A stretch of 64,000 bases of DNA from Cytidiella melzeri (Eukaryota > Basidiomycota > Agaricomycetes > Polyporales > Irpicaceae). Positions within the stretch are counted from its first letter, which is position 1; each line of letters starts with the position of its first letter. The notes beneath the pieces were generated by a model that was not told the DNA's origin, searched no databases, and saw only the letters and a program-made list of their open reading frames with translations. Location: positions 1 to 64,000 of the forward strand of contig JABYQR010000118.1 of the NCBI GenBank assembly GCA_022592445.1. Reading direction: 5' to 3'. This document shows, piece after piece, positions 10,131 through 22,459 of this stretch. The position numbers were made by a program, and so were the translations under genes.

Positions 10131-12018
10131 ATGATGCCGTCCAGTTGGGACCTGCCGCATAAAAATGTAATACAGCGACGATCTGTGAGTATCCTGCTCT
10201 CAGCTGTCTGTCGCTTCGTCTGCTGAGTGAATCTGTCGACCAAATGTGCAGAGAGATCAGTTATCAAGCCCTTCCTTTACTGCTACTGTCCCTTCGTCTT
10301 TATCTATCGAGCCAACGGCCACTTCTCAATCCTTCCAAAGGTACGTCAGGCTTCGAATTTTCTCTCGGTCGCAATGCTGAACTGGATCGTAGCGAATCCA
10401 CTGTTTCACAGCAAGATCCCACGGGCAGCACTGCCAGTAGCGCCTCCCTGTCAGAGATAGCGACACCGACTGCCTCTGTTTCATCAGTCTCTTCATCATC
10501 CTCGCCGTCGTCATCCGCGTTCTCTACCTCCGCGCCGAACAGTGCACAACTTGTTGCTCACCCTTCTTCCGTTGAATCCACAACTCCCTCTACGTCACAC
10601 AGCCATGCGTCGCCGTCGACAGAGCCTACTGTCAGCTCTACCTCAGTATCGGGCACGAACAGTATCGCGAACAGGTCAGTGAAGCTTCCGGCTCGGGAAG
10701 TGCGCTCCACTTACCGGCTGTAGTAGTGTGTTCACAACATCATCATCAACGGCATCAATACCCGTATCAACCCCAAACAACCCTGCTCAAGCAATTGCGC
10801 CAACTCCCGTCTATTCAACATATTTGGCTTCCACGTCGTCCATTCTGCCAGCGGGAGGAATAAGCACAACTGGTAGCGAGGCTACAAGGTCAGTGCTTAA
10901 CTCCATCTCTCAATATATTTGAGCAGATCCGTTGACGTCGAATATGCTATACTAGCAACACCTCTGCAGCGCCTCACAAAAACGTCGTCATAGGTGTTTC
11001 CAGCACTTTCGGGAGCCTGTTAGTGCTAGCCGCTGCTCTCTTTCTCCTTCTGCGGATTGCGAAACGCAGGAGGGCTAAAGCTGAAAAGGCCAAGGAGGCA
11101 TCTTGGCGGTACAGCACGGACTCATGGATCGGGACACGCATGGGAGAGTCCAGAGCTCCTACGCCAGCTGTAGCCGGCGTGCTGTCGCTGTATGGCTTTC
11201 CTGAGCAGACTGAATTCGGCGCGCAAGTTCCTCTGCAGATGCAGCAGGCACAAGCGGCGATGGTCGCAGACTACCTCGGACGCTACGGCGAGCCAGTTCT
11301 CCAGCATCCCGCCCCTTCTTTCATTTCCGACGGCGAGAGCATGTATACTGCTGCCACGCCGCCCGGGTCCGCCACAGCACTCATTTTTCCTCAACACTCT
11401 GAATTGCCGTACGCGGATCACTTGTCTCCGAACATGTCTTCCATTCCTGTGATTCGAGTCACAGATCCTGGCGCAGAGCACAGTCGTCCCCCTACATCAA
11501 TGTCATCTCTGGATCATGGTCCATCGCCTGACCCGTCTTCCGGCGACACCCAACCCAACCCTTTCTTGATCGACATGGATACAACTACCGCCCGCAGTGG
11601 TGGTGCTGGTCCTTTTGTACCTCACGACGTACCCATCGAGCAGTCCCGCACTCCAGCCTTCACCACGGTCGACACTGCTCAGTCCACAGAGAATCCGTTT
11701 ACCAAAATGACCGCGCAGCGCGACTCGATGAGCGTGTATTCACAGTCTATCACCAGCACCTCCGGCTTCTTTAGCGATACTGTCCTTGGCAGTAGAACTG
11801 TTCAGGGTGGTGCAACGCCCGTGGTATCCTCGAGCAAGTCGGTTGCGTCCTTCCGGGGTGACGTGGTACTTCCGTCGACCCCTGTTCACGACTCGGACCG
11901 CTTTCCAGATCTTCCGCTCACTAGAGGATATGAAGTGTCTGGACGTCCAACCGTCAGTGCTCTGCGCTTTAAGTCACGCGGGCCCACATCCCGCACCAAC
12001 CAGTCAACGTGGGGGTAG
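10131..12018 (+). CDS. Ser/Thr-rich (mucin-like) single-pass membrane protein
   Basis: Five exons keep one frame: 10131-10184, 10252-10340, 10393-10674, 10727-10888 and 10956-12018, 549 aa. The first 230 residues are almost all Ser/Thr/Ala/Pro, a probable O-glycosylated wall-spanning stalk. One membrane helix follows (VVIGVSSTFGSLLVLAAALF) with a basic stop-transfer KRRRAKAEK. The cytoplasmic tail of about 310 residues is disordered and Ser/Pro-rich, with NPF motifs (QPNPF, TENPF) that in other proteins bind EH domains. This plan resembles fungal wall-stress sensors of the Mid2/Wsc type, but no Cys-rich head is seen, so a sensor role is only an inference. The start is the least certain point: no clear signal peptide is found. 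The first exon is short, and an upstream exon may be missing. Confidence 0.65.
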
Positions 12019-12170
12019 ACTGTTCGTTGTGTGGGGTGGAATGTATGTGTTGGAGATTGTGCATAGCATGTCCGTTATTTACTGTATTTACACCCATTGT
12101 ACATGTATATCGTACTTTGGCACACAAAATTCCAGGGCAGCGTGCTGGCCCGCTGTTGGAATTTTTGTTT

Positions 12171-15100
12171 TCAGACTTTGATGCTTTCAGGAGGCCCAAG
12201 GTAGCTTGGTAGCACGCCTCCGGTGTCTTGGGAGAAGGATAACAACCGTAAGAGAAAGCCACGTTGTAAGCTTGGACAAGACACTCACTAATGACAATCT
12301 TCTCGACAATGACGGTCGGCTCAATCATCCAGATCTAAACTCGTCAAGGCGGGTTGTTATGATCAGGCTACAATGGACGATGAACAACTCACTTTCAGGG
12401 TATGAGCTCCAGGGGCTACGTCCAGTGTGTTCACCACAGATACAATGCTATTTGCCTGCCAAACAAACAGTTTGTCACGATCAAATCCGAATAACGCGAC
12501 GCTCCATCTGCACACGGGACTCACAATAAAGCCATCCAGACCATCCCAGTCAGGAGGAACGCTCCCAGGTACTTCGTCAGCGATGAATTGGGTTATCACA
12601 GGCTCCCCCGAATCGACCGAAACGGCAATCTTCAAGGCACGATCGTCGCCGAGAGCGTTCAGGGTAGGCGCGACAAAAGTGGTGACCGTCACGTTTCCGC
12701 CGCCACCGAGGGTGTTGAAAGTGTAAAAGTCATATTCACTTGGTATCGAGAGTTGAGCGGATGATTCTATAACGCGTCCGCAACAGATCACTTACACGCT
12801 TGGGCCGCTTCCCGCAGTGAAGTTCTTCTCATCTCCGCCACGAGGCCATGGGGTAATGCCAGATGCTGTGCGTCCATAACCAGGGAGTTCAGACCAAGTG
12901 ATACCATCAACAGACGTGTTTCTCGACGCATGGGCAGCCTCAATCGACACAGCACCGTCACCTTCAACAAATCCTAAATCGACGGGTCTTATGTAAGCCT
13001 AACTGTCGCTGGAGGCAAACATTAGTGATACGAACCTCTGAAATCAGACGGCGCCACGGTATGGTTGGCAACTACTAGTAAGGGTTGCGAAGTTGAGGGC
13101 TGACCAGTGGCGTTGCCTGTGATGAGAATGGCAGCGTTCTCAACACCCGTAACTTTGCTCCAATCGACTGATACATAGACACGCTGTTCTGGTGCGTCCG
13201 TGGTGATAGTCCCGGCCGCGGTAGAAAAGTGCAGCCATGTGACGTTGCTCGTCAAAGAGAACTTGAACGACGAAGGACCGCCTGCACCGATATCGATGTA
13301 GCGGTTCCCAAATGGGAGATAGGTATCAAAAGTTAAGGCCGGCGTAGGGCAACTGTAACCTTGAGCGCATTGATTCGGATTATCTCCTGGCCTGGTGTCA
13401 GAGTATAGGCGAGGATCGATATTGCATCGAGAAGACGGTCACTATACCATGCACCCAAAGACCCTTCAAGACCCATCCTTAAGGGACCAGCTAGCGCCTG
13501 CTTCTTCGCCTGTACACGCGTTACAGGTGGCATGCTGTTCGATATGAGCAACCAGTCTCCCAAGCCAGTAATAAGTCACTCACGTGTTTGCCTGCGGTTG
13601 CTGCCAGTAGTAGTACATGACGTGTGTCTGGTCCATCATATGGTCCCACTTGCCTGGAACGGGGCTTTAGTTCGTCTTTTAAAACTAGGAAGCATGATAT
13701 CTACCATCGAGGAGTTGATGATACTGCTGCTCAAACTCATAGTCCTGCGCAAAGAGATCCTCAACCTGGTCAGCGTACCCATTGGCACTGAGCATAGCCT
13801 GTGAGGCACGAAGTGCGCTGAAGCCAGACGCTATCCACATGTTCTGGACAGTGAAGCTTGCCTGTACCGGGTGATGAACAAGTTCGAAGAACGCAGCCTT
13901 CTTGTCCGATGACAGAGAATTGTACAGAGAGGTGGACAGGTCGCTAGTGGCCTGCCAGTTTGCCAAAACGGTCTCTGCCCTGATATAAGCGGAACTCGGT
14001 GAGCTGCTTTCGATCGAAGGTATCAGGCGAGTCAGACTCACTCTCGATAATTGGTCAAGCTGTACGTCGTCGAGTTGAGAAGCTCTGGCTTGCGGCGGTT
14101 GTTCCAGCGAGTGACGTTTGCGATTATGTGCGAGACCAAAAGTGCATCAGCAGGTGACATGTCGAACTCTCGTTGCGCCCAGGAGGTCACAAAAGTGTTC
14201 ACATTGTTAGGGTTCCATACCGACGCGTTCCAGCCGTACGTTAGGAAGAATTCGATACCGAGTTCATATGGCTTCAGATCACCGACGTTGAGGATCCAAA
14301 TGCGGTCGGCTTGCCTGGCAATAGCAAGTGATAGCTGCTCGTGTGTCTTTTCAATCTGCGAAGACTATCAAACCATATGTGAATCAATGACAAAGATAGC
14401 GACCAAAGTAAACACGTACTGTGATCCACTTGTAGTCTCGCGGGTCGCCGACATAATCATACTGTGATGAACTGATTCAGGTTGAGCTCGGAAAAAGGAG
14501 ATAAAGGTAAGCTAACGTGATAATAAACGCCTGCTCCACCGGTGCGGTTGCGCTCGTCAATCAGAGGGAATCGGCGAATGTTACCCCAGCTAACGGGAGC
14601 GACTATTGAACACAAAATAAGGCAGCCAGTATTTGTGACACTCACTTATCATCAGTCCACAAGAGTGTCACGTAATCGGGGGCGCGAAGGCCATTATCAT
14701 AGTAACCTTCCACTTCCTTGTCTATCATGAACCCCGTCAGACTGTATCTCAGTGACCTGTGTGCTATGCTTTGACTTACAAAGACACCACATCTGGGGGA
14801 TATCTTCGACGTTTGTTCCGTTGATGACGGTTTCCAATATCGTAGTTTGATTTGCAATAATGGTTTCCAGCAGCTGGATACTGCCATCCTGGGACAGAGG
14901 CACTAAATATCATATCTCAGCTCTGGAAACTCTGATAACATCAAACAGACAAACTTACGATCACCATCGCCTCTCATTCCCAAAGTGAAGAGCGTCTCAA
15001 AGTTCTTGACACGCTCCGTACTATTGACCCAGAACTGGTAAATGAAGTCTGCGTTCTCAGAATAGTCCCAAGGACCAACTCCAAAAAGAGTCCATTCCAC

Positions 15101-16280
15101 CGGGATACTCCGTGCCATCGGCTCCTCGTGAGAGGTGCCCATGACTATGCCATAAAAGTCTGCCAAGAAGCCGTTCATGGTATCGTCGACGTAGAAAGCA
15201 CTGAACAAAGGGTTAACAGTCAGATGTATACGCACGAGGCGAGAATGGCGCAGGACAACTGACCTACTCCATTGGGCTGTTTAGCCACGGAAACCCGAGA
15301 GTCATTCGACGTAGGGTTCGTGCAAAGGAGAAACGTACGGACCTGGCCAGAAGTAGTTTGCTTTGAGACGGAGCAATAGTTCAAAGCTGAAAGAAACCTA
15401 AGTAAACGCTCTGCCATATTCAGAAGCCAGAAATCGATTTACACATTGGCATAAAAGAAATGGTTGAAGGGAGAGCCGGTCAAGGCAGCACCAGTTCCGT
15501 TGGTAAATTTCTCCATCGCCCAGTTCTGTAACGAGGGCTGCTCATCGTTGAGGAAGAGTCCGCGATATTTTACTGAGGGCGAGCCATGAGCGCAACCTTC
15601 AGAAGTAACGAATAGCTGTGAATTAGTCGTCGTGGGCACGTCGGCCCACCTTCAAGGAAAGCGTAAGTGCTCAACTTGCTGGAAATTCAATTAAGCTTTC
15701 CCAGTACTCACCAGTACCAAGGAGAAACACCTGGTCATCACCATGAGTGAGTATTGCCCAAAGTATACAAGCCTGTGTACCCACCGAATTGCTCAGAATG
15801 ATCATACATGGCAAAGATAGAGCCACGCTTGTCTGCACCGATGATCACGTACGCAGACGAGAGACCTGGCAGCGGGTTTTTCACTTCCTTCGCTATGAAC
15901 GATTCCCATTGGCCCTCCAGAGCGGAGACGCTCAAGTTGGCGTGCAGCACAACTTGCTGAATGAGCGAAGACTTGCCGAGCGTACCGACGATAATCGCAG
16001 AAGAGAGTTTGGGAAGCTTGTCCGCGGTGACGTTCGACAGCGTTGGCTTCACGCCCGTCACTTTCTGGATGTCGGAAGCAAAATCGATCGCCGCGCGTTG
16101 AACGCCAGGCCAGTCGTCTGACGAGAGGAGAATTGGGGTGCCTTTGCCATTGCTAACGATGGAGAAAGTTGAAGCTGAGGACTTGAACGCGACGCAGCTG
16201 GCCTGTCCGATCGCGAGAACACTGTCGGTAAAGGCCACTAGACCCGCAAGAGCGTAGTACCAACGCCACGAGTAAAACAT
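12171..16280 (-). CDS. GH115 family xylan alpha-glucuronidase, secreted
   Basis: Family GH115 removes (4-O-methyl-)glucuronic acid side chains from xylan. The start at 16280 gives a signal peptide (MFYSWRWYYALAGLVAFTDS). Family landmarks in order are VIIGADKRGSIFAMYDHSEQ, VKYRGLFLNDEQPSLQNW, EGYYDNGLRAPDYVTLLW, GNIRRFPLIDERNRTGGAG, WILNVGDLKPYELGIEFF and, near the end, DGITWSELPGYGRTASGI. The C-terminus needs two short last exons (12289-12334 and 12171-12226) that supply IWMIEPTVIVEKIVI and the typical ending GGVLPSYLGPPES. The gene is cut by more than ten short introns, as usual for Agaricomycetes, and looks full-length (about 950-1000 residues). No lesion was noticed, but not every exon junction was checked. 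Confidence 0.88.
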
Positions 16281-16828
16281 GGTTGTTGCAGCATGTGCAA
16301 ATAGTTTCCAAAGCACCACCTGTTTATAAGGCCCCAGCGACGTCGAAGGCGGTCGAACAGAATTTCCAGTTGTCGGTCCGCCTCAAGTTCATGACAGCTT
16401 GCAGACCTTGTGACTTGCTTGTGACCTCACTGCTCGGCGGAACTTTCTCGGCGCGATAGAGACTCGATATTCAATACGAACTCAAACTGCTCAAGTGCGA
16501 GGCAAGGATTGGCGTAAAGCGTTCTTGCGCCTGGTCTTCGTAACGTTGATAAATATCATCAGCGGCGACACGAGTTCACCTGATGCGCAGAACATCCTGC
16601 AGAGGAATCAGCAGATGACCAACACACCAGTGCGGGGCCGGGATTTGTACTAGGGGAAGTGTTCTGAATAAAGTAGTGCGCTATTTGTATAAATGTACAG
16701 TCGAAGCCTTGTGACTTGCTTGAATGGTGGAACAAAGGCGACATCAGAGCAGCGTCCAGTTTCCAGATAAATACTGTACACTCACCTTCGCGGGCCCCAG
16801 GGCAAAGCAAAAGCTGATGATCGACGCT

Positions 16829-17468
16829 CTAGGTCCTTTCCCCAAAGGATCGCAGGAGCCCCGCATGGGGATCAACGCCTGCGGCCGTTATGTTGGGCAA
16901 ATGAGCTGGTAAAGGCTCGTCGCTCATATCATGAGTATCCTCATCTTCCTCATCGTCTATGAACTCTCGCGCAGACGGACCATCTTCAATAGACAGTCGA
17001 ATTCCCCCCTCATTTCCAGTCCACTCTTGTAATCTGAGCAACGTGTACCAACTCTCAGTATGACTCTAGCGATCGGTATATTGAAACCGAGAAAGATGTA
17101 CCTGTGGGCCACTACCATTCGAACTGACGAGGCTCTCCTCCAAAGTAAGAACAAGGCACATATAGTGCACGTTGTAAATAAGAAAAGCATCGCAAAGTTC
17201 CCCATGGGCTGTGGCTTTGGGGCTTTGCGCGGCTCTGGGTGGCATGGTGTCAGCAAGAACAATCTATCCTAAAATTGCATACAGCACTTGCGTACCGCCA
17301 TATGGAGGCTGGGACGACATCAGGGAGATAGCTGTTTATGCTTGAAGGAGTAGCAGTGTTATTGTTGAGGTTCGAGCAAGAGATGTAGCCTAGCAATGCT
17401 GGTGACGCCACAAAGCTAGCAGTGCGGTTTGTTTGTAGCGAGCCGAACCACCTTGAACTGAGCCGCAT
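16829..17468 (-). CDS. Small single-pass membrane protein, unknown
   Basis: Exons are inferred from frame continuity. The first starts at 17468 (MRLSSRWFGSLQTNRTA), has N-glycosylation-type sites and runs to about 17290. The second encodes a hydrophobic helix (FAMLFLFTTCTICALFLLW) followed by RRASS. The last carries an acidic tail (FIDDEEDEDTHDMSDE) and ends FGERT at 16829. A 68-bp intron with a GCTCAG acceptor joins helix and tail. The first junction is uncertain: two acceptable splices put the second exon in different frames, and only one gives the helix. No family is recognised. The first exon may belong to a longer extracellular part. Confidence 0.4.
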
Positions 17469-17650
17469 ATCGCACTAGCTGACGAACAACATGGCCCTCA
17501 AAGAAAAGCCAAAGTAAGTCGTTACACTCGTAATCATACAGGTCGTTACAGTCATAAATTCGTTACGTAATAAAGCAATGGAAAGCTGGCAAACATACGG
17601 ACGCAGCCTGTGGCAAACTCTTGCCAAACACTCGAACTGTGGTTTATGTG

Positions 17651-18469
17651 TCACGGTTCAGCTTGAAGCAAGTGCAAACCCAGAACAAGGCTTATCCCAG
17701 CCAGCAACACACGCGGACTGAGAGCAGCAAGAAGGTTCCCGTTGCTTGTACTGGCCGTGTTCGATGCAGTTGCAGTTGCGGTCGCTACGCTGGACAGCGG
17801 TGTGGTCTCCCCATCCGTCTCACTGACATTTCCCACCAGCGTGCTCGCAATAGCGCAGACACTGTTCAGCCCTTTCAAGATGCCAGGAAGATCTTGCGTA
17901 TTCGCGTCCAGGAAGGAAGTCTGATTGGTCTGCTCGAAGCTAGAAATTCAAGTGCGCTTGTCATCGGCATCGGATGTCCACTCATGCTGGGAAAGGGGGG
18001 AAACAATCTACTCACCAGTCGACGCATTGCGGGTATGCTGTTCGTAGAACGACAGTATCAGGCACTCCGTCGGAGACATGGGGCTCAAATTGCGCACTTA
18101 CCGCTTTGGAAAGTGTCTGTGCAAGCGCACTCGATAACGTCGATGAACGCACCCGGATTGAAGATGATCTAGCAATCCAAGCGGTTAGCACATTGATCTG
18201 TCGCATTGTCCTTCGGCTAAAAAAGCCACGGCCCTCACCATGGTGAAATTAGCGAGTACGGGTGCCGCTTGCGCGCAATGACTGATGCTGCTGTAGTTCT
18301 GGGCACAGATAGGACATGACGGAGGCTGTTCCGGGAATTGGGGGTATTGTCGAGTACGGAAGGGCGATCTGGAAGGAGTGTAGGGGTATGCGGTCGTTGC
18401 AGTGCTGAACAAGCACACGATCGTAACGAGGCAGGAGAACAGCATGAACATAAGCCTTTCGGAGGCCAT
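17651..18469 (-). CDS. Cys-rich secreted protein, probably GPI-anchored
   Basis: The start at 18469 gives a signal peptide (MASERLMFMLFSCLVTIVCL). Four exons read through with standard introns. The mature part begins Pro/Arg/Tyr-rich, then has about eight Cys in the order CPIC, HC, ECAC, QC, DC, VC (for example FIDVIECACTDTFQ and AYPQCVDCFEQTNQT). A Ser/Thr/Ala linker and a C-terminal hydrophobic tail (LLAGISLVLGLHLL) with almost no residues after it are typical of a GPI signal. The Cys number is like CFEM domains, but the spacing differs and no CFEM Asp motif is evident, so it is left unnamed. It likely sits in the wall or outer plasma membrane. Confidence 0.65.
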
Positions 18470-18998
18470 GACGGTACGCAATGCAAGATTATTGGCCAAC
18501 CTCTCAACTTGAGCAAGACGAATCAAATGGGTATTGAGGATTGTGATACCCTAATGAGACGGCTCAAGAGGCAGCTTCAGCTCTGTGGCCTGGGGGCAAA
18601 GGCGTAAGGGAGCGTGGGAACAAGTGCGATACGACAGCCTCATAATTGTCGACAACTATCTTTCCGATAATGATCCAGGAGGCACTTGGCCATCAGAACA
18701 TGACTGCACACGCCACCACTGATTATGCATAAGCACAGCCATGACCAAAGCATTTGGAGCAGTATAGCTACTATGAGAGGGACTGTTAGCGAATGGCATC
18801 CCACGGCGAACAAAGAAGTCGGTATTGAAAGAGAGAGGGGATGGGGTGCACTGTATACAGCAACATGTGGATTGAAGTAGATGAAAGCACGCATGTTCTA
18901 GTAGGTCACAAATGTAAGTAACGCAGCGTAAAAGCTTGAACTTGCCCAAATAATGGATCCAGCCGAGATGTCCATGGATCAGCAATTGTTCATATTTC

Positions 18999-20852
18999 TC
19001 ATCGTCTTCGACTAGCAACCCATGTCCCTTCATATCCTTGAACGTGCGCTGGACTCAACGTATCTCTCCAGCGCCCAGACAAGCTCCCGTGAGCGTTCCC
19101 CACCATGTACGCCCGATAGAGCCACTTTCCCCGATTCCCGTCAGTCTGCGGAGAGAGCAGATAATTAGACCAGTGAGTACAAACAATTCAAATGGTGATC
19201 CTACGTATTCTTTTGAGAGGCTAATGAAGCCATCGCACGGTCGCACGCGTCCTACCATGCTGAACTGGCCCCACGCAGAGTGTCCCTATACAGCAGCGCC
19301 ACCTCCTTCAGCGAAGTGTACACAAACTGAGCGTGTTCAACTCACCTGTCCCGTTAGAAACGTATCCCTGACTTTCACTGGGACATCTGCGCGCTTGATA
19401 CTCGACCACGATCGATAAATAAGCGGCTCGCTTTCACCAGCCTCAGTCAATTCGAGGATATCGGCTACTACGTGCACCTTGACGTCGTCGGGGACGTATC
19501 CGCGACAAGGGTTTCCAGACCTTAGAGGCCGAGTCTTGCAAGACGTCACCTCGTCTTCGTCCTCCACGAGATGCCACTCCTGGAGTTTTATCGTCTGCCG
19601 GTGCTGTGCGACTAGGCTACGGTAGAGAACAGAGGGGGGTGCACCGGAAAGAAGCGCAGCGTATGATGTGAACTCTGTGTACTGTCTGGCGTTTAGCGTT
19701 GACGATTGTATAGCATCAATGGAGAGCGCGTACCGTGAAGATGCCTTCCCATACGCCTTCGAGACTGCCTGGAGTGAACGAGCCCGAGGGCTGGCCGCTC
19801 AAAGCGCCCTTTGGATTTGCTAGACTAGTAATGCGTGCCCAGTCTGCCTCCCACTCTGACGACATACGAAGAGATGTGTCAACCTCGACTGGGGGAAAGA
19901 TGGGCTTCATGTAATTCGTCGTGCCCCATGACATGTTTATGCTGTTCACCAAAGTAAGATAGGCTAGGATGGCGGGTGCGGCCGGAGCTGGGGCGACAAC
20001 TTTGAGATTTGTAGAGTAGTGTCTGATAGAGGTCGGTTGGCATCTGAAGTTTTTTGGGAGGTATTCTTGCCAATCTGGATAGCAAGCGGGGTACTGTCAT
20101 TTAAACATATAAGAGAGTTTTTCGTATATGACTTCGTGCCACGTACCTTGTGCGCACCAAGTGCAATGACCTTCAAAATGCCAGTTGCGTCTCGAAATAG
20201 GGTGTCATCACGCATGTATTCATCTATAACGGGGTGTTCAGTGACACGAAGGAAGGTAAAACGAGGGGAGCTTACCGGGTCTCAAGAGCAGCCAAAACAG
20301 CCATAACGCTATGGCCATGCAATCCGACTTCTCAGGCCATGCATTGGTCCTATGGATGACGTCCAACGCCCGGGATGCTCCCGCTCCATCAAACCAGTAT
20401 TCCTTGAGCCAATGGTTAATATTAGCATATTCGCGCAACTGCCGCTCGTTCTTGCCATCGCTCTCGATGATCATGAGATAGGCCACCCAGAGTAGATCAG
20501 CGACTATCTGTGTTGGTGCATCGCCTTTGCTGTCGAGGCGGTGACGGAAGCGTTTGAGGGCAACGCTTCGCCGTTGTAACTCCTCCGCCATAGCGGCAGC
20601 GGTTACCGCATCTGGGCCAAGCCTTCGTATTGCCGAAGCGGTGTCAAATTTATGCGCGAATATTCGGGCGTATAGGAACGGATTTGTTGACACTGAGAGT
20701 GCAGTATATATCGACCGACTAAGACCGATGAGAGGGAGGATGCCGCTGGGCGGACCAAGGAAACAGTCTGTAGCTGCAAAAAAAGCGATGTGTTCTAGCG
20801 CCTCCTGTGGCACTCGGAATAGAGAAGGAGTCGAGTGTAGTATTGTCGACAT
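18999..20852 (-). CDS. F-box protein of a basidiomycete-expanded family
   Basis: The start at 20852 is followed by an F-box-like head (LFRVPQEALEHIAFFAATDC, then LIGLSRSIYTALSVSTNPFL). A helical middle follows, then a conserved tail with WGTTNYMKPIFPPVE, LEGVWEGIF, MVGRVRPCDGFISLSKEY, GKWLYRAYMVGN and GYEGTWVASRRR ending at 18999. This combination is common in Agaricomycete gene sets annotated as F-box proteins. Such proteins usually select substrates for SCF ubiquitin ligases; the substrate here is unknown. At least five introns are needed, and all junctions found keep frame. No damage was seen. Confidence 0.7.
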
Positions 20853-22459
20853 CGTTGATGTGCTGTCTAAGTGGGAAGGGGCATTAGTGAGGCAGTCAAG
20901 ACTCGGATAACGAAAGTGCTGTTAAGTAGGAATACTGAGCATGACTGTGCGGGCCGTGTACTCATCCGGGAAAGTTTATGTGTGCATAGACCCGTAACGG
21001 TATTCACAGCTAGTCTTTGAGAGCGTACCTATAAGACACTCCGGTCCACAAGTTGGGGATTTATAAGTAGCAGCACGACTGTGCTTCGGTGCGTGTGAGC
21101 GGACGGCGACGATCTCGGTAAACCTAAGTCTGAATAAGTCACTTGAGTCCACACCTACAGAGACAGAATGTACCCACTTGGCTCAATCCCGACCGTCTTG
21201 GAGGGAATGCGCAAGGAGAGCGGAACCAATCTGCAATTACTACTCACCCAGCGAATATTAAACATAATCGGACTTTCCACGGAGATCAAACTACCCACCC
21301 GATTTGGCAGGTAGCCCCTGGTTTTTTTCTAGCGGACTCCCAAATTGTACCGTCGGTTCGCGCAGCACTGACTGCTAAGTACCATGGGATGAGCGCAAGA
21401 ACTGGCTGGGTACTTCTTACACTGTCTGACACAGCTTGTCTGTTGAAAATTGGAAGCCTGAGGGACGCGTCATATATGACGAACTTGGAGAGGTAACAGA
21501 AGTTTAAGATTTCAGAATTGAACTGTTGGCTCACGGCAGCCCAAACTTCAGTCCTAAATCCACTTCACACGCTGACCGTTACACTATACATCGTGTGCAC
21601 CCGGAAGCATCTACATACACTATTTACTAATAATAGTGGCGGTCAAAGCCGTCGTCGCAGACAGAGCGACTCGGACGCGAGTGGTCTCGTGAAGGACACG
21701 CCTCTTGATGGATCACTAAGCTGGTTCTGAAATTGCAGGTTCACAGGAATCTGATTATTGTCAGCTGATTTGCGAATGTGATTAACTATGGCTGAGAACA
21801 GTCTAGCAAACCTCACTGAGAAGATGCTATCTAGGTAGCTTCAGGCGACCCACTAGATGTATTGATAGCGCAATAGTGAAGACAACCACGGAGAGTTTAT
21901 CATCGAGTACTTCATTGGCACTGATCAGGGCCCTATGAAACGGACATAACCATGCCAGTAAGTACTTGCAATGCGACAACGCGAAGAGCGAATAACGGCC
22001 ACGTCGGGTAAAACGACAATTTAATATGGAAGTGATTCCAAGATCCTCCATACAGATCCTTGGCTCTGTTGTCCCTGGAGCGTAGCCCAAGTCAGAAGTT
22101 GAAATCGCAAACTGGAAGGTGGTCTAGGACGAGTTCAAGTTAGAGGAGGTTCAATGCCAGTACTAGTCCTGGCAGGGGCTCCGTTTATGGAAAGCGTCCA
22201 GCTCGTGGCGTTCTCACCGGTTATATTCGTACTGGATACTCATGCAGATCAAGCTTGCTTTAAACGTCGTGATTTGACAAGGAACATATCACCGTTTTGC
22301 TGTCATTTTATACATAGTGACGTCGCGGAAGATGTGCGAGATACAGTAGGTACTTAGGTTGTATCACGTGACTAAGTTACGCGCCATGGCACATATTGGA
22401 AGCAACTTGTACAGTACCATCAACCTCAACACTTCCTCTCTCTCTCTCTTCTCTTGCGC
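20853..22459. other. 1.6-kb intergenic region, no gene seen
   Basis: This is a divergent promoter region between the F-box gene and the Cdc20-type gene. Open frames are short and lack domain character. A (TC)n run just before 22455 is typical of a basidiomycete core promoter and 5' UTR for the downstream gene. Confidence 0.5.

Noticed and set aside
10244..10723. 159-codon single frame as the start of the mucin-like gene
   Set aside because: A 50-base intron (10341-10392) with good signals gives a continuous Ser/Thr-rich frame from further upstream.
17250..17468. Read-through of the first exon of the small membrane gene to a stop
   Set aside because: The continuation after the donor is Cys-rich and short; splicing to the hydrophobic exon explains the region better.
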